A stretch of DNA of 32,942 nucleotides from Pseudomonadales bacterium (GTDB lineage: Bacteria > Pseudomonadota > Gammaproteobacteria > Pseudomonadales > Pseudohongiellaceae). Position numbers and translations under genes: made by a program. Shown one piece after another: positions 1 through 8,322 of the stretch (positions are counted from its first letter, which is position 1; each line of letters begins with the position of its first letter). Location: positions 1 through 32,942 of the forward strand of contig JAKSCP010000358.1 of the NCBI GenBank assembly GCA_022360535.1, in the 5' to 3' direction. The notes below the pieces were generated by a model. The model was not told where the DNA came from. It ran no database searches and saw nothing but the letters and a program-made list of their open reading frames with translations.

Positions 1-1314
1 ACGGTTGGAGAAGATGGCGACAATTTGTATTTACTGGATACTCACTCGTTGGAACTGGCGGTGATCTCACAACCAGAATCTCGTGCCAATCACAGCGATG
101 GCGGTTTTGCCTGGTCACCGGATAGTAAGAGTTTCTATCTCGCCACCAATCTGGACCGCGAGTTTACGGCGCTAATGCGTTACGACCTGGATGCGGAGCG
201 ATTCCAGCTGGTGGAAGCCAGTGACTATGACATTGGTAATGTTTCGTTGTGCGGTGCTAACGATGAGTATCTGGCCTGGACTGTTAACGAAGATGGATTC
301 GAAAAACTGAATTACAAAAGCGTTGCGGGTGGTGACGTGCAAACGGTTTCCGGATTGCCGGAAGGGGATTACAGTCTGAGCTGCGCCGACCAGTCACCTA
401 TGATGGCCATCCGGACCAATGGCTGGCGCACGCCAGGTGATATTCACAGCTTTGATTTTTCAACCAAGCGACTTCAACGAACGTTCGCTTCCAATATGGC
501 TGGGTTGGACGCTGATCGTTTAATCCGCCCGGTGAGTGTGCGTATGCCAGCGCAGGATGGTGTGATGTTGCAAGGGCTTCTGTACTTGCCTGATGACGAC
601 TCCTATCAAGGCGACGGTGCACCGCCAGTGATCTTCGAAGTACATGGCGGTCCCACCGGTCAGTCACGACCTACTTTCGATCCAATCGTTCAATACCACG
701 TGGATAGAGGCGTGGCGGTGTTTGAACCGAATGTGCGCGGCTCCACCGGTTTCGGTCGCACCTATGTCACTCTGGACGATCGCACCAGGCGTTTGGACAG
801 TGTGCGGGATCTGGTGGATATGCTGGACTTTTTCCGAGCTGACGGTCGCGTGGATGTGGATCGTGCTGCTGTAAGCGGAGGTTCCTACGGTGGCTACATG
901 GTGAATGCGGTATTGGCAGCTTATCCGGACTCCTTTAAGGCGGGTGTGTCGCGATACGGGGTTGCCGACTGGGTGACTGCTCTGGAAGTAGCCTCTCCCG
1001 CATTAAAAGCGTCCGACAGGATCGAATACGGTGATATCAATTTGCCAGAATGGCGCAGTTTCTATGAAGTGAATTCACCCATCGTGCAGGCGGATCGCAT
1101 CGAAGTGCCGGTACTGTATTCTCATGGCGAGATGGATCCGCGCATCGACATCGCCGAATCGGAAACCATGGTCAAGGCATTGCGGGACAAAGGCATCGAT
1201 GCCCCTTTTATTCGTATTCCCGATGAAGGACATGGTTGGCGTAAGCTATCCAATCGTTTGTTTTACTACCGTCGCCAGGCGGAGTTTATCGAATCAGTGC
1301 TTGGCTCTGACTAG
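1..1314 (+). CDS. S9 family peptidase (prolyl oligopeptidase type), 5' truncated
   Basis: This is the C-terminal part (about 437 residues) of a serine peptidase of the S9 prolyl-oligopeptidase clan. The reading frame is open to the first base of the window, so the real start lies upstream and the TTG at 25 is not a credible start. The first third looks like the end of a beta-propeller (WSPDSKSFYLATN-type blades). The alpha/beta-hydrolase domain follows, with the oxyanion segment FEVHGGPTGQ. The catalytic triad is visible: the nucleophile Ser of GGSYGGY (codon 883-885), Asp of GEMDPR (codon 1135-1137) and His of DEGHGW (codon 1231-1233). Family members cleave short peptides, many as dipeptidyl or acylaminoacyl peptidases; the exact specificity and location cannot be read from this fragment. 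Its stop codon overlaps the stop of the convergent regulator gene inside a shared CTAG at 1311-1314. Confidence 0.93.
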   Translation, partial: TVGEDGDNLYLLDTHSLELAVISQPESRANHSDGGFAWSPDSKSFYLATNLDREFTALMRYDLDAERFQLVEASDYDIGNVSLCGANDEYLAWTVNEDGFEKLNYKSVAGGDVQTVSGLPEGDYSLSCADQSPMMAIRTNGWRTPGDIHSFDFSTKRLQRTFASNMAGLDADRLIRPVSVRMPAQDGVMLQGLLYLPDDDSYQGDGAPPVIFEVHGGPTGQSRPTFDPIVQYHVDRGVAVFEPNVRGSTGFGRTYVTLDDRTRRLDSVRDLVDMLDFFRADGRVDVDRAAVSGGSYGGYMVNAVLAAYPDSFKAGVSRYGVADWVTALEVASPALKASDRIEYGDINLPEWRSFYEVNSPIVQADRIEVPVLYSHGEMDPRIDIAESETMVKALRDKGIDAPFIRIPDEGHGWRKLSNRLFYYRRQAEFIESVLGSD

Positions 1315-1814
1315 TCGGCTTCGCTTTCGGTGGCTTCTCTGAGAGTAGAGAGGTCGACCCCGCGATAGGGGATGTTTTCTTTCATCACCACATAGGAGTT
1401 AATGGTTACCTGGTAACGATTATCGCCAACCAGTTGATCGTTAATTTCCACGTAACGATTCATGTCCGGGCATAGAATGCGTAACAGGAAATCTGATTCA
1501 CCGCTGACGGTGTAGCACTCCACAACTTCGGGGATGGAAGCGATCAGGGATTCAAAGGCATTGAACTCTTCCTGTGTGTGATTGCGTAAGGAAACGGTAG
1601 CAATGCACATGATGTGACGCGCTATACTGCCCAGATTCAAGCTCGCATGGTAGGACTGAATCACACCTTCCTGCTCCAGGCGTCGCATCCGCTGTAAACA
1701 GGAACTGGGAGACAGGCTAACCTGTTCCGCCAGTTTCTGGTTGGTGATGCGGCCATCCCGCTGCAGGATTTCCAGGATGCGTAGATCTATCTTGTCCAGT
1801 TTGGAGCTTTTCAT
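1311..1814 (-). CDS. Lrp/AsnC family transcriptional regulator
   Basis: A 167-residue protein of normal length for the Lrp/AsnC family. Residues about 6-65 form the winged helix-turn-helix (LDKIDLRILEILQRDGR, then a recognition helix around LSPSSCLQRMRRLE). The rest is the RAM/AsnC ligand-binding alpha-beta sandwich with the VVECYTVSGESDFLL segment. Such proteins assemble as dimers and octamers and often sense amino acids. It is transcribed divergently from the arginine-degradation operon that starts 174 bp away, so local control of that operon, possibly in response to arginine or a pathway intermediate, is a reasonable inference. The Lrp-like palindrome at 1862-1880 in the shared gap supports this. 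No strong Shine-Dalgarno sequence is seen before the ATG. The gene is convergent with the S9 peptidase and the two stops overlap. Confidence 0.93.
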   Translation of the reverse strand: MKSSKLDKIDLRILEILQRDGRITNQKLAEQVSLSPSSCLQRMRRLEQEGVIQSYHASLNLGSIARHIMCIATVSLRNHTQEEFNAFESLIASIPEVVECYTVSGESDFLLRILCPDMNRYVEINDQLVGDNRYQVTINSYVVMKENIPYRGVDLSTLREATESEAD

Positions 1815-1861
1815 TGCCAGTTAACTCATTGTCGGGGTTTGTCTTGTCTGCCCGAAACGGG

Positions 1862-1880
1862 AACCGAATTTTATTCGGTT
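1862..1880. promoter_or_regulatory. Palindromic operator candidate for the Lrp/AsnC regulator
   Basis: A perfect palindrome with 8-bp arms and a 3-bp centre, AACCGAATTTTATTCGGTT, lies in the divergent gap between the lrp-like gene and astC. Its core matches the general NGAAT-N(3-5)-ATTCN type of site bound by Lrp/AsnC proteins. A second short palindrome, CCCGAAACGGG at 1851-1861, directly abuts it. The site is 109 bp upstream of the astC start and 48 bp from the regulator start, so it could serve autoregulation and operon control. Binding is inferred. Confidence 0.55.
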
Positions 1881-1988
1881 TATGGCGCAAATGAAAACAG
1901 CTTATATTTCAACCGCTAAAAGATAGATAACTCCTTTCGCAGGGTTCTTGATACCCTATGTTGGAAAGATAATTCGACGGAGAGCCCA

Positions 1989-3212
1989 GTGACAGAATTA
2001 GCCAAGAACAGCAGCCCGGAATCCGCTGCTGTTGCGCAGTCCAGAGATTCCTTGTGGCCAAATTACAGCCCGCCCCAGGATATTGTCTTCAGCCACGGTC
2101 GCGGCAGTGAATTGTTCACTGAAAATGGCGATTCCTATCTGGATTTCCTCAGCGGCATCGCAGTGACAGCCTTTGGTCATGCCCATCCCCATCTTGTGCA
2201 AGCCCTGAGTTCCCAGGCAGAGAAACTTTGGCACCTGTCCAATGTGTTCCGCATTCCAGAAGGTGAACGGTTGGCGGCAAGACTGGCCGAGAACAGTTTC
2301 GCCGATCGTGTGTTCTTTGCTAATTCCGGCACCGAAGCCATCGAAGCGGGTATCAAAGCCGTACGCGGCTATCAGGTGGCCAAGGGGCATAAAGAAAAAT
2401 ATCGACTGATTGGCTTTACCGACAGCTTCCATGGCAGAACCATCGCGGCAGTCGCTGCCTCTGGCAATCCCAACTACATTCAGAATTTTGCGCCCACCGA
2501 CCACGGCTTCGATCAGGTCGCCTGGGGCGATATCGATGCGGTAAAGGCCGCCATTGGTGAACATACGGCTGGCATCATCATTGAAACCGTGCAGGGCGAG
2601 GGCGGCATCCGTCCGGTTACCCAGGAGTTTCTGAGTCAGTTGCGAGAGCTGTGTGATCAGCATGGCTTGTTGCTGATGTTGGACGAAGTGCAATGCGGTG
2701 TTGGGCGCACCGGTAAACTGTTTGCTCACGAAAACTATGGGGTGACTCCCGATGTACTGGCGTCTGCCAAAGGATTAGGTGGCGGTTTTCCGGTGGGCGC
2801 CTGCCTCACCACGGAGGAAATTGGTCAGCATATGGTAGTGGGTACTCATGGCAGTACTTTTGGCGGCAACCCGCTGGCTATGGCCGTTGGCAACGCAGTG
2901 CTGGATCTTGTGCTGGAGCCAGGCTTGTTGGATGAGGTAAAGCGCAAAGGCTCCGTGTTGCGTGAAGGACTGGAGAATCTTGCAGCGGCCTATCCCACTG
3001 TGATTTCCAGTGTTACCGGATTGGGTCTCATGATCGGAGTGAAATGTGTGGTGCCGAACACCGACATGTTAACAGCGCTCAGGGCGAACAAACTGTTAGT
3101 CGGAAAGGCGGGCGACAACATGATTCGTTTACTACCCCCTCTGAATGTTTCTGATGAGCATGCCACCCAGGCATTGCAGACTATCGAATCTGTCTTGAAG
3201 CAGATGCAGTGA
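1989..3212 (+). CDS. astC: Succinylornithine/acetylornithine transaminase (AstC/ArgD type)
   Basis: A 407-residue PLP-dependent class III aminotransferase. In the AST pathway it transfers the amino group of N2-succinylornithine to 2-oxoglutarate, giving succinylglutamate semialdehyde. Visible features are the phosphate-binding SGTEA at residues 113-117, the PLP-ring Asp232 in LMLDEVQCGVGRTG, and the Schiff-base Lys261 in ASAKGLGGGFPVGA. By sequence, AstC and the biosynthetic ArgD are hard to separate and many enzymes do both. The position as first gene of an operon with astA, astD and astB decides the catabolic name. The start is a GTG preceded by GGAGAG four bases upstream. Only 7 bp separate it from the next gene. 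The first gene of the operon faces the Lrp-like regulator and its palindrome. Confidence 0.92.
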   Translation: MTELAKNSSPESAAVAQSRDSLWPNYSPPQDIVFSHGRGSELFTENGDSYLDFLSGIAVTAFGHAHPHLVQALSSQAEKLWHLSNVFRIPEGERLAARLAENSFADRVFFANSGTEAIEAGIKAVRGYQVAKGHKEKYRLIGFTDSFHGRTIAAVAASGNPNYIQNFAPTDHGFDQVAWGDIDAVKAAIGEHTAGIIIETVQGEGGIRPVTQEFLSQLRELCDQHGLLLMLDEVQCGVGRTGKLFAHENYGVTPDVLASAKGLGGGFPVGACLTTEEIGQHMVVGTHGSTFGGNPLAMAVGNAVLDLVLEPGLLDEVKRKGSVLREGLENLAAAYPTVISSVTGLGLMIGVKCVVPNTDMLTALRANKLLVGKAGDNMIRLLPPLNVSDEHATQALQTIESVLKQMQ

Positions 3213-3219
3213 GAACGGC

Positions 3220-4455
3220 ATGAGCGCTAAGGAATCGTTACAGTGGATTGATGCCAGACAGCCAACACTGATTGCTACTTTGAAGGAACTGTCTGCCATC
3301 AATTCTGGCACCGGAAACCTGGATGGCCTGGCCAGTATGGAAACGGCCTTTTCTGAATTGTTCACGCCAATCGCTGACTCTGTCGAGGTGATCCCTTCCG
3401 AAAAAGCGGAGCACGCTGATCTGGAAGGCAATGTGCAGACAACTCAATACGGCAATATGCTCAAGTTCAGCAAGCGAGCTGAAGCGCCGATTCAGGTCCT
3501 GCTCGTTGGTCATATGGATACAGTATTCCCCATTGATCATCCCTTTCAGTCACCCACTCAGATTGATGATAACGTTCTGAAGGGGCCAGGTGTCGCTGAT
3601 ATGAAAGGGGGTATTCTGGTTATGCATACAGCCCTCAGTGCATTCGAAAACGCGTCGAATAACGACCAGTTGGGCTGGCAGGTTTTGTTAAATGCCGATG
3701 AGGAAACAGGGTCTCATGGTTCCAAAGACGCTCTGGTGGCCGCCGCCGAGACTGCAACAGCCGGCATGATTTACGAGCCAGCTCTGGCAGATGGAACACT
3801 GTCACGGGCACGCAAGGGTTCCGGCAATTTCACCCTGATCGCCCATGGTCGTTCCGCTCATGCAGGCAGGGAATTTGAAAAGGGTAAGAATGCCATTCTG
3901 GCCTTGGGTCAGGCGATGACCCAACTTGCAGCGTTAACGGACCTGGCACGGGGGCTGACGGTTAACATAGCCAGAGTGAACGGCGGTACTGCTTTCAATG
4001 TGGTGCCAGATACCGCGGTGTGTCAGTTCAACATTCGTTGTGTGCGTAGTGAAGATCAAGTCGAAGTGAAGCAGCAAATCGATGATTTGCTGCAACAATG
4101 GAATCGAAATGGCGATGCCCGTTTTGAATTGCATGGCAAGTTCACCAGGCCACCGAAAGAAGTGAGTCCCGCCCACCAATTGATGATGGATTGGTTGCAG
4201 GACTGTGGCGCGCAACTTGGTGTTGATGTTGCGTTCCAGGATACAGGGGGCTGTTGCGATGGCAATAATCTCGCCGCGGCAGGCCTGCCCAACATTGATA
4301 CCCTTGGTGTGCTGGGCGGACACATCCACACCGATCAGGAATTCATGCTGATGGATAGTCTGGCGCAACGGGCCAAGCTGAGTCTGGGCCTGTTGCAACG
4401 GTTGGCAGCAGAGGGTGAGCATCTGATAGCGCTACGGGAAAGTGCTTCATGCTGA
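3220..4455 (+). CDS. M20 family metallohydrolase, candidate succinylglutamate desuccinylase
   Basis: A 411-residue zinc hydrolase of the M20 family, closest in style to glutamate carboxypeptidase CPG2. Residues seen: His98 and Asp100 in VGHMDTVFP, the bridging Asp127 in GPGVADMKGG, the catalytic Glu pair near 161-162 in NADEETGSHGS, the dimerisation segment with RSAHAGRE near 211-218, and the late metal His in GGHIHTDQE. M20 enzymes include DapE (a desuccinylase), ArgE (a deacetylase) and enzymes releasing glutamate from N-acylglutamates. It lies between astC and astA, 7 bp after the former and overlapping the latter by 7 bp, in an operon without astE. I infer that it performs the final AST step, N-succinylglutamate to glutamate plus succinate. 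Another N-acyl amino acid or a glutamate-containing peptide are alternatives. The family call is firm, the substrate is not. Confidence 0.85.
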   Translation: MSAKESLQWIDARQPTLIATLKELSAINSGTGNLDGLASMETAFSELFTPIADSVEVIPSEKAEHADLEGNVQTTQYGNMLKFSKRAEAPIQVLLVGHMDTVFPIDHPFQSPTQIDDNVLKGPGVADMKGGILVMHTALSAFENASNNDQLGWQVLLNADEETGSHGSKDALVAAAETATAGMIYEPALADGTLSRARKGSGNFTLIAHGRSAHAGREFEKGKNAILALGQAMTQLAALTDLARGLTVNIARVNGGTAFNVVPDTAVCQFNIRCVRSEDQVEVKQQIDDLLQQWNRNGDARFELHGKFTRPPKEVSPAHQLMMDWLQDCGAQLGVDVAFQDTGGCCDGNNLAAAGLPNIDTLGVLGGHIHTDQEFMLMDSLAQRAKLSLGLLQRLAAEGEHLIALRESASC

Positions 4456-5498
4456 TACGAAGCGCAAAGCCTGATGATCTCAATCAGCTGATGCAGCTCT
4501 CTGCATTGTTGCCTCCCGGTATGACCTCCATGCCGTTTGATAAATCGACCTGGGAGAAGAAGCTTGCACTGGTCGAAGCCAGTTTGCAGGAGTCGCCGGA
4601 CCAGAACACCGAACGTGTCTATCTCCTGGTGATGGAAGATCCGGAGTCAGGAAAAATTGTTGGCACGGCGGGAATCGTTGCTGGCGTGGGTCTGACCCGT
4701 CCTTTTTACAACTATAAACTTTCCAAAGACTTCAAAGTATCGGAAGAGTTGGATATTCGCCGTGTTAGTACCCTGCTAAATCTGGTCAACGATTTTACAG
4801 GTGAAACAGAATTAATCTCTCTGTTTCTATTGCCGGAATACCGGTCAAAATACTCCGGCCAGTTTCTTTCCCGTTGCCGTTTCGTGTTCATGAGTGATTT
4901 TCCTGAGCGCTTTAGTGACATGGTATTTGCTGAGATTCGTGGATGGTTGGATGAAAGTGAAAAATCACCGTTCTGGGAACATCTGGGCAAAAAGTTTTTT
5001 AATCTGCCTTTTGGCAAAGCTGATTTCATCAGCGCCGTGAATGGTTCGCAATTTATCTCTGATTTGATGCCGACTTTCCCTGTGTATCTTGAATTGCTGC
5101 CGCAAGAAGCGATTGAGGTAATAGGTAAACCTCACGACGAGGCAGCACCGGCGAAAGTCATATTGGAGAAGGAAGGCTTCAAGTTTGAAGGTACAGTAGA
5201 CATCTTCGATGCAGGTCCCGTTATGCAATGCCATCGGGAGAACATAGAGTCTATGAAACAGTCTCGGGAGCTGACAGTTGCGTCGCTGTCCGATGATATA
5301 AGTCTGGAGGATGAATCTCAGGTACTCTGCATCGTGAGCAACCGCCAGCTAGGTGATTATCGTCTCACTCTCACCCGATTGAGTTTCATCGACGACGAAT
5401 CGGTAGCGCTTCCGAACAAGGCGGCAGAGTTGGTTGGCGTAGATGCAGGTAGCAAAGTACGGATACTGGAAATCAGGGCGGGGCAAAATGGAAAGTAG
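4449..5498 (+). CDS. astA: Arginine N-succinyltransferase
   Basis: A 349-residue protein, the usual length for AstA, which transfers succinyl from succinyl-CoA to the alpha-amino group of L-arginine, the first committed step of the ammonia-producing arginine pathway. Family hallmarks seen are the start MLIRSAKPDDLNQLMQLS, the RPFYNYKLSK segment followed by RRVSTLLNLVNDFTG, the TELISLFLLPEYR strand and FAEIRGW, all typical of the GNAT-related AstA fold. A single gene is present, rather than the paired aruF/aruG subunits of pseudomonads. The ATG overlaps the end of the M20 hydrolase gene by 7 bp, and the 3' end overlaps astD by 11 bp, so translational coupling is likely. The protein is expected to be cytosolic. 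Confidence 0.95.
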   Translation: MLIRSAKPDDLNQLMQLSALLPPGMTSMPFDKSTWEKKLALVEASLQESPDQNTERVYLLVMEDPESGKIVGTAGIVAGVGLTRPFYNYKLSKDFKVSEELDIRRVSTLLNLVNDFTGETELISLFLLPEYRSKYSGQFLSRCRFVFMSDFPERFSDMVFAEIRGWLDESEKSPFWEHLGKKFFNLPFGKADFISAVNGSQFISDLMPTFPVYLELLPQEAIEVIGKPHDEAAPAKVILEKEGFKFEGTVDIFDAGPVMQCHRENIESMKQSRELTVASLSDDISLEDESQVLCIVSNRQLGDYRLTLTRLSFIDDESVALPNKAAELVGVDAGSKVRILEIRAGQNGK

Positions 5499-6951
5499 GC
5501 AGCAACACTATATTGATGGCCAATGGGTTGGTGGCGGCAGCCACGTGTTTGATTCAGTCAGTCCAATTGATGGTGCAACACTGTGGAGTGGCAAGGCTGC
5601 AACTACCGAACAGGCTTTTCAGGCTGTGGGTGCGGCTCGGCTCGCATTTGAATCATGGAGTGAATTGAGTTTTGAGCAGCGGCAGGTCTATATCACTCGC
5701 TTCGTCGAACTGGTTGAGGCGAATAAAGATCTGCTGGCGGAGACTATTCATAGCGAAACCGGCAAGCCACTGTGGGAGAGTAAGACTGAGATTGGCACTA
5801 TGGTGGCCAAGGCAGCAGTTTCCGCTAAAGCCTATGAAGAACGCACGGGGCAAAAAGAGTCCGAGGCTAACGGTGTGCATCTGGCGCTGAGCCATAAAGC
5901 GATAGGTGTTTTCGTTGTGCTGGGACCATACAATTTCCCGGGTCATCTGCCAAACGGTCATATCATTCCAGCCTTGTTGGCGGGCAACACCATCATCTTC
6001 AAACCTTCGGAACTGACCCCCTTGTTTGGCGAACTGATGGTTCAATGTTGGGAGCAGGCCGGCCTGCCTAAGGGCGTGCTTAATCTGTTGCAAGGAGAAG
6101 CCGACACCGGTCGCCTTCTCGCCAACGTGGATGGCATCGATGGATTGTTGTTTACCGGCAGCTCCAGGACTGGCCAGGCGATTCACAAAGCCTTCGGTGG
6201 TCAACCCAATAAAATGCTGGCGCTGGAAATGGGTGGCAATAATCCGCTGGTAGTCGATCATGTGGCGGACATTCCAGCGGCTGTCTACACGATTCTACAA
6301 TCCGCCTTCATCTCTGCGGGTCAACGTTGCACTTGTGCCCGCCGCCTGATTCTTGTCCGATCAGAAGAAAACGAAGCGTTGGTTGAAGCGCTGGTGGCTG
6401 CAACTGAAAAACTCAAAGTGGGATTCGACGATGACTGTTTCATGGGGCCGGTTGTTTCCAATCGTGCTGCTGACCAGGTGATGGCATTCTCTGCCGAGTT
6501 GCTAGCCAATGGTGGCAAGATTCTCAAGCTCTCCGAACGACCCTTTCAGGATAAGCCCTTAGTGTTGCCCGGCATCGTGGATGTCACCGATATCAATAAC
6601 AAAAACGATGAAGAATGTTTTGGTCCGCTGTTGCAGGTGGAGTGGGTGGATAGTCTGGAAGAAGGCATTCGCATTGCTAATGCAACTCAGTATGGTTTGT
6701 CCGCGGGGCTGCTGAGCGATAGCAATCGAGCCTGGGAATTGTTCTCACGCAAGATTCGCGCTGGTATCGTGAATCGTAATCGTCCGCTGACCGGTGCCAG
6801 TGGTGCTGCGCCTTTCGGTGGTGTGGGCGCCAGTGGTAACTATCGCCCCGGAGCCTACTACGCGGCCGACTACTGCGCCTATCCCATGGCCAGTATGAGC
6901 AGTGATCAGGTTGAATTACCCGACAGTTTGGCGCCTGGCATTGAGCTATGA
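5488..6951 (+). CDS. astD: Succinylglutamate-semialdehyde dehydrogenase
   Basis: A 487-residue NAD-dependent aldehyde dehydrogenase that oxidises N-succinylglutamate semialdehyde to N-succinylglutamate, step four of the AST pathway. Seen are the oxyanion Asn149 in [13 protein letters not shown], the FTGSSRTG nucleotide-binding turn near 222-229, the general base Glu247 in [10 protein letters not shown], and the nucleophile Cys281 in [24 protein letters not shown] is characteristic of AstD rather than other aldehyde dehydrogenases. I use the ATG at 5488: it begins [13 protein letters not shown], the normal family N-terminus. A longer in-frame extension to 5443 would add 15 residues lying inside the end of astA and has no family support. 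The gene overlaps astA by 11 bp and astB by 4 bp (ATGA). Confidence 0.95.
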   Translation: MESRQQHYIDGQWVGGGSHVFDSVSPIDGATLWSGKAATTEQAFQAVGAARLAFESWSELSFEQRQVYITRFVELVEANKDLLAETIHSETGKPLWESKTEIGTMVAKAAVSAKAYEERTGQKESEANGVHLALSHKAIGVFVVLGPYNFPGHLPNGHIIPALLAGNTIIFKPSELTPLFGELMVQCWEQAGLPKGVLNLLQGEADTGRLLANVDGIDGLLFTGSSRTGQAIHKAFGGQPNKMLALEMGGNNPLVVDHVADIPAAVYTILQSAFISAGQRCTCARRLILVRSEENEALVEALVAATEKLKVGFDDDCFMGPVVSNRAADQVMAFSAELLANGGKILKLSERPFQDKPLVLPGIVDVTDINNKNDEECFGPLLQVEWVDSLEEGIRIANATQYGLSAGLLSDSNRAWELFSRKIRAGIVNRNRPLTGASGAAPFGGVGASGNYRPGAYYAADYCAYPMASMSSDQVELPDSLAPGIEL

Positions 6952-8294
6952 GCAGCGGGTCTGCGTGGGAAGTCAACTTCGATGGCATAGTGGGTCTGAC
7001 TCACAACTATGCGGGATTGTCTTTCGGCAATGTTGCTTCCGCCGATCATGGCGGTGAAACCTCGTCACCAAAACAGGCAGCCTTGCAGGGATTGGAAAAA
7101 GCCTGGGCCTTGTCAGAAATGGGCCTTAGGCAAGCGGTGCTGCCTCCCCAGGAACGACCCCATGTTCCCAGCCTACGTCGGTTAGGTTTTGCTGGCAGCA
7201 GGGATGCTGTTGTCATTGCTAACGCTGCCCAGCAAGCCCCTCACCTGCTGGCTGCTGCCAGTTCCGCCTCCTGCATGTGGGTAGCTAATGCGGCCACGAT
7301 TTCTCCGTTCGCGGATACTGACGATGGGAAGACCCATATCACACCAGCGAATCTATGCTCCATGTTTCATCGCTCCATCGAGCCGCCCACAACCGGCAGA
7401 GTGTTGCGGGCAATCTTTGCCGATGACAGTTTTGTGCATCATCAACCATTGCCTGCAGGTACACAGTTTTCCGATGAGGGCGCGGCCAACCATACGCGTT
7501 TCTGTGCTGACTACGGGAGCGCCGGGGTTGAGTTTTTCGTGTATGGCGATGATTTGAATCGCGACAGTGTCAGGCCCAGTAAATTTCCGGCTCGACAAAC
7601 CCTGCCAGCCTGTGAGGCAATCGCTCGCAATCACGGCCTGGACTCAGCACGCGTTGTCTATGCGCAACAAAATCCTCAGGCGATTGATGCAGGTGTTTTT
7701 CACAATGATGTAATCGCCGTAGGAAACAGAAGTCTGCTGTTCCATCACGAACTCGCGTTCCTCGATACCGCGAAAGTGAGAGCGGAATTGAATTCGGCGT
7801 TAGGTGCGGAGCTGGAATACATCGAAGTGCCTGCAGCCAGTGTTTCTTTACAGGATGCTGTACGCTCTTATCTATTCAATTCGCAGTTGCTGCAAGTGCC
7901 AGGGCAGGGGGGTACTGCACTTGTCGTTCCCGGTGAGTGTGAGGAAGTCGGTTCGGTGCACAGGTACTTGCAGGAGCTTGAAGCGGGCGACAACTCAATC
8001 CATAAGGTTCACTACTTCAATCTGCGTCAAAGCATGAACAATGGCGGTGGTCCAGCTTGTCTGCGATTGCGAGTGGTGATGACAGACAGGCAAATCACCG
8101 AGAGCAGGGCCCGGGTGTTTCTGGATGAGGCGCTATACCAGGATCTTCGGCATTGGGTGGAAAAGCACTATCGCGACGCCATTGCGCCAGCCGATTTAGT
8201 CGATCCGAATCTGCTTGTGGAATGCCGAACCGCGCTTGATGAATTGAGTCAGCTACTCAATATCGGAAGCGTCTACGACTTTCAGCTCAATTAA
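6948..8294 (+). CDS. astB: N-succinylarginine dihydrolase
   Basis: A 448-residue enzyme that hydrolyses N2-succinylarginine to N2-succinylornithine, two ammonia and CO2, the second AST step. It has the AstB start [20 protein letters not shown] and the guanidine-hydrolase catalytic set Glu178, His252 ([10 protein letters not shown]) and Cys371 ([13 protein letters not shown]). These line up with Glu174, His248 and Cys365 as I recall them for E. coli AstB, with a constant small offset. The ATG overlaps the astD stop as ATGA, so coupling is expected. It is the last gene of the operon. The stop codon lies at the edge of the hexamer repeat at 8293-8322, and no astE follows; the next gene is convergent. 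Confidence 0.96.
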   Translation: MSSGSAWEVNFDGIVGLTHNYAGLSFGNVASADHGGETSSPKQAALQGLEKAWALSEMGLRQAVLPPQERPHVPSLRRLGFAGSRDAVVIANAAQQAPHLLAAASSASCMWVANAATISPFADTDDGKTHITPANLCSMFHRSIEPPTTGRVLRAIFADDSFVHHQPLPAGTQFSDEGAANHTRFCADYGSAGVEFFVYGDDLNRDSVRPSKFPARQTLPACEAIARNHGLDSARVVYAQQNPQAIDAGVFHNDVIAVGNRSLLFHHELAFLDTAKVRAELNSALGAELEYIEVPAASVSLQDAVRSYLFNSQLLQVPGQGGTALVVPGECEEVGSVHRYLQELEAGDNSIHKVHYFNLRQSMNNGGGPACLRLRVVMTDRQITESRARVFLDEALYQDLRHWVEKHYRDAIAPADLVDPNLLVECRTALDELSQLLNIGSVYDFQLN

Positions 8295-8322
8295 CTCCAA
8301 CTCCAACTCTAACTCTAACTCT
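8293..8322. repeat. Five tandem hexamers AACTCY between convergent genes
   Basis: Five head-to-tail 6-bp units: AACTCC twice, then AACTCT three times. The array begins within the astB stop codon and runs into the stop codon of the convergent alkaline phosphatase gene, so it makes up almost the whole 26-bp intergenic space. A change in copy number would leave both proteins unaltered. No intrinsic terminator is visible here. Confidence 0.85.

Noticed and set aside
1311-1314. Overlapping stop codons of two convergent genes in CTAG
   Set aside because: A neat arrangement but a common outcome in compact genomes. It is noted in the gene entries only.
1948-1973. TTGATA and GATAAT as a promoter for the ast operon
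   Set aside because: The spacing is only 14 bp, too short for a normal sigma-70 promoter, so I did not list it.
5443-5487. Upstream extension of astD
   Set aside because: The extra 15 residues fall inside the 3' end of astA and are absent from the AstD family. The ATG at 5488 matches the normal N-terminus.
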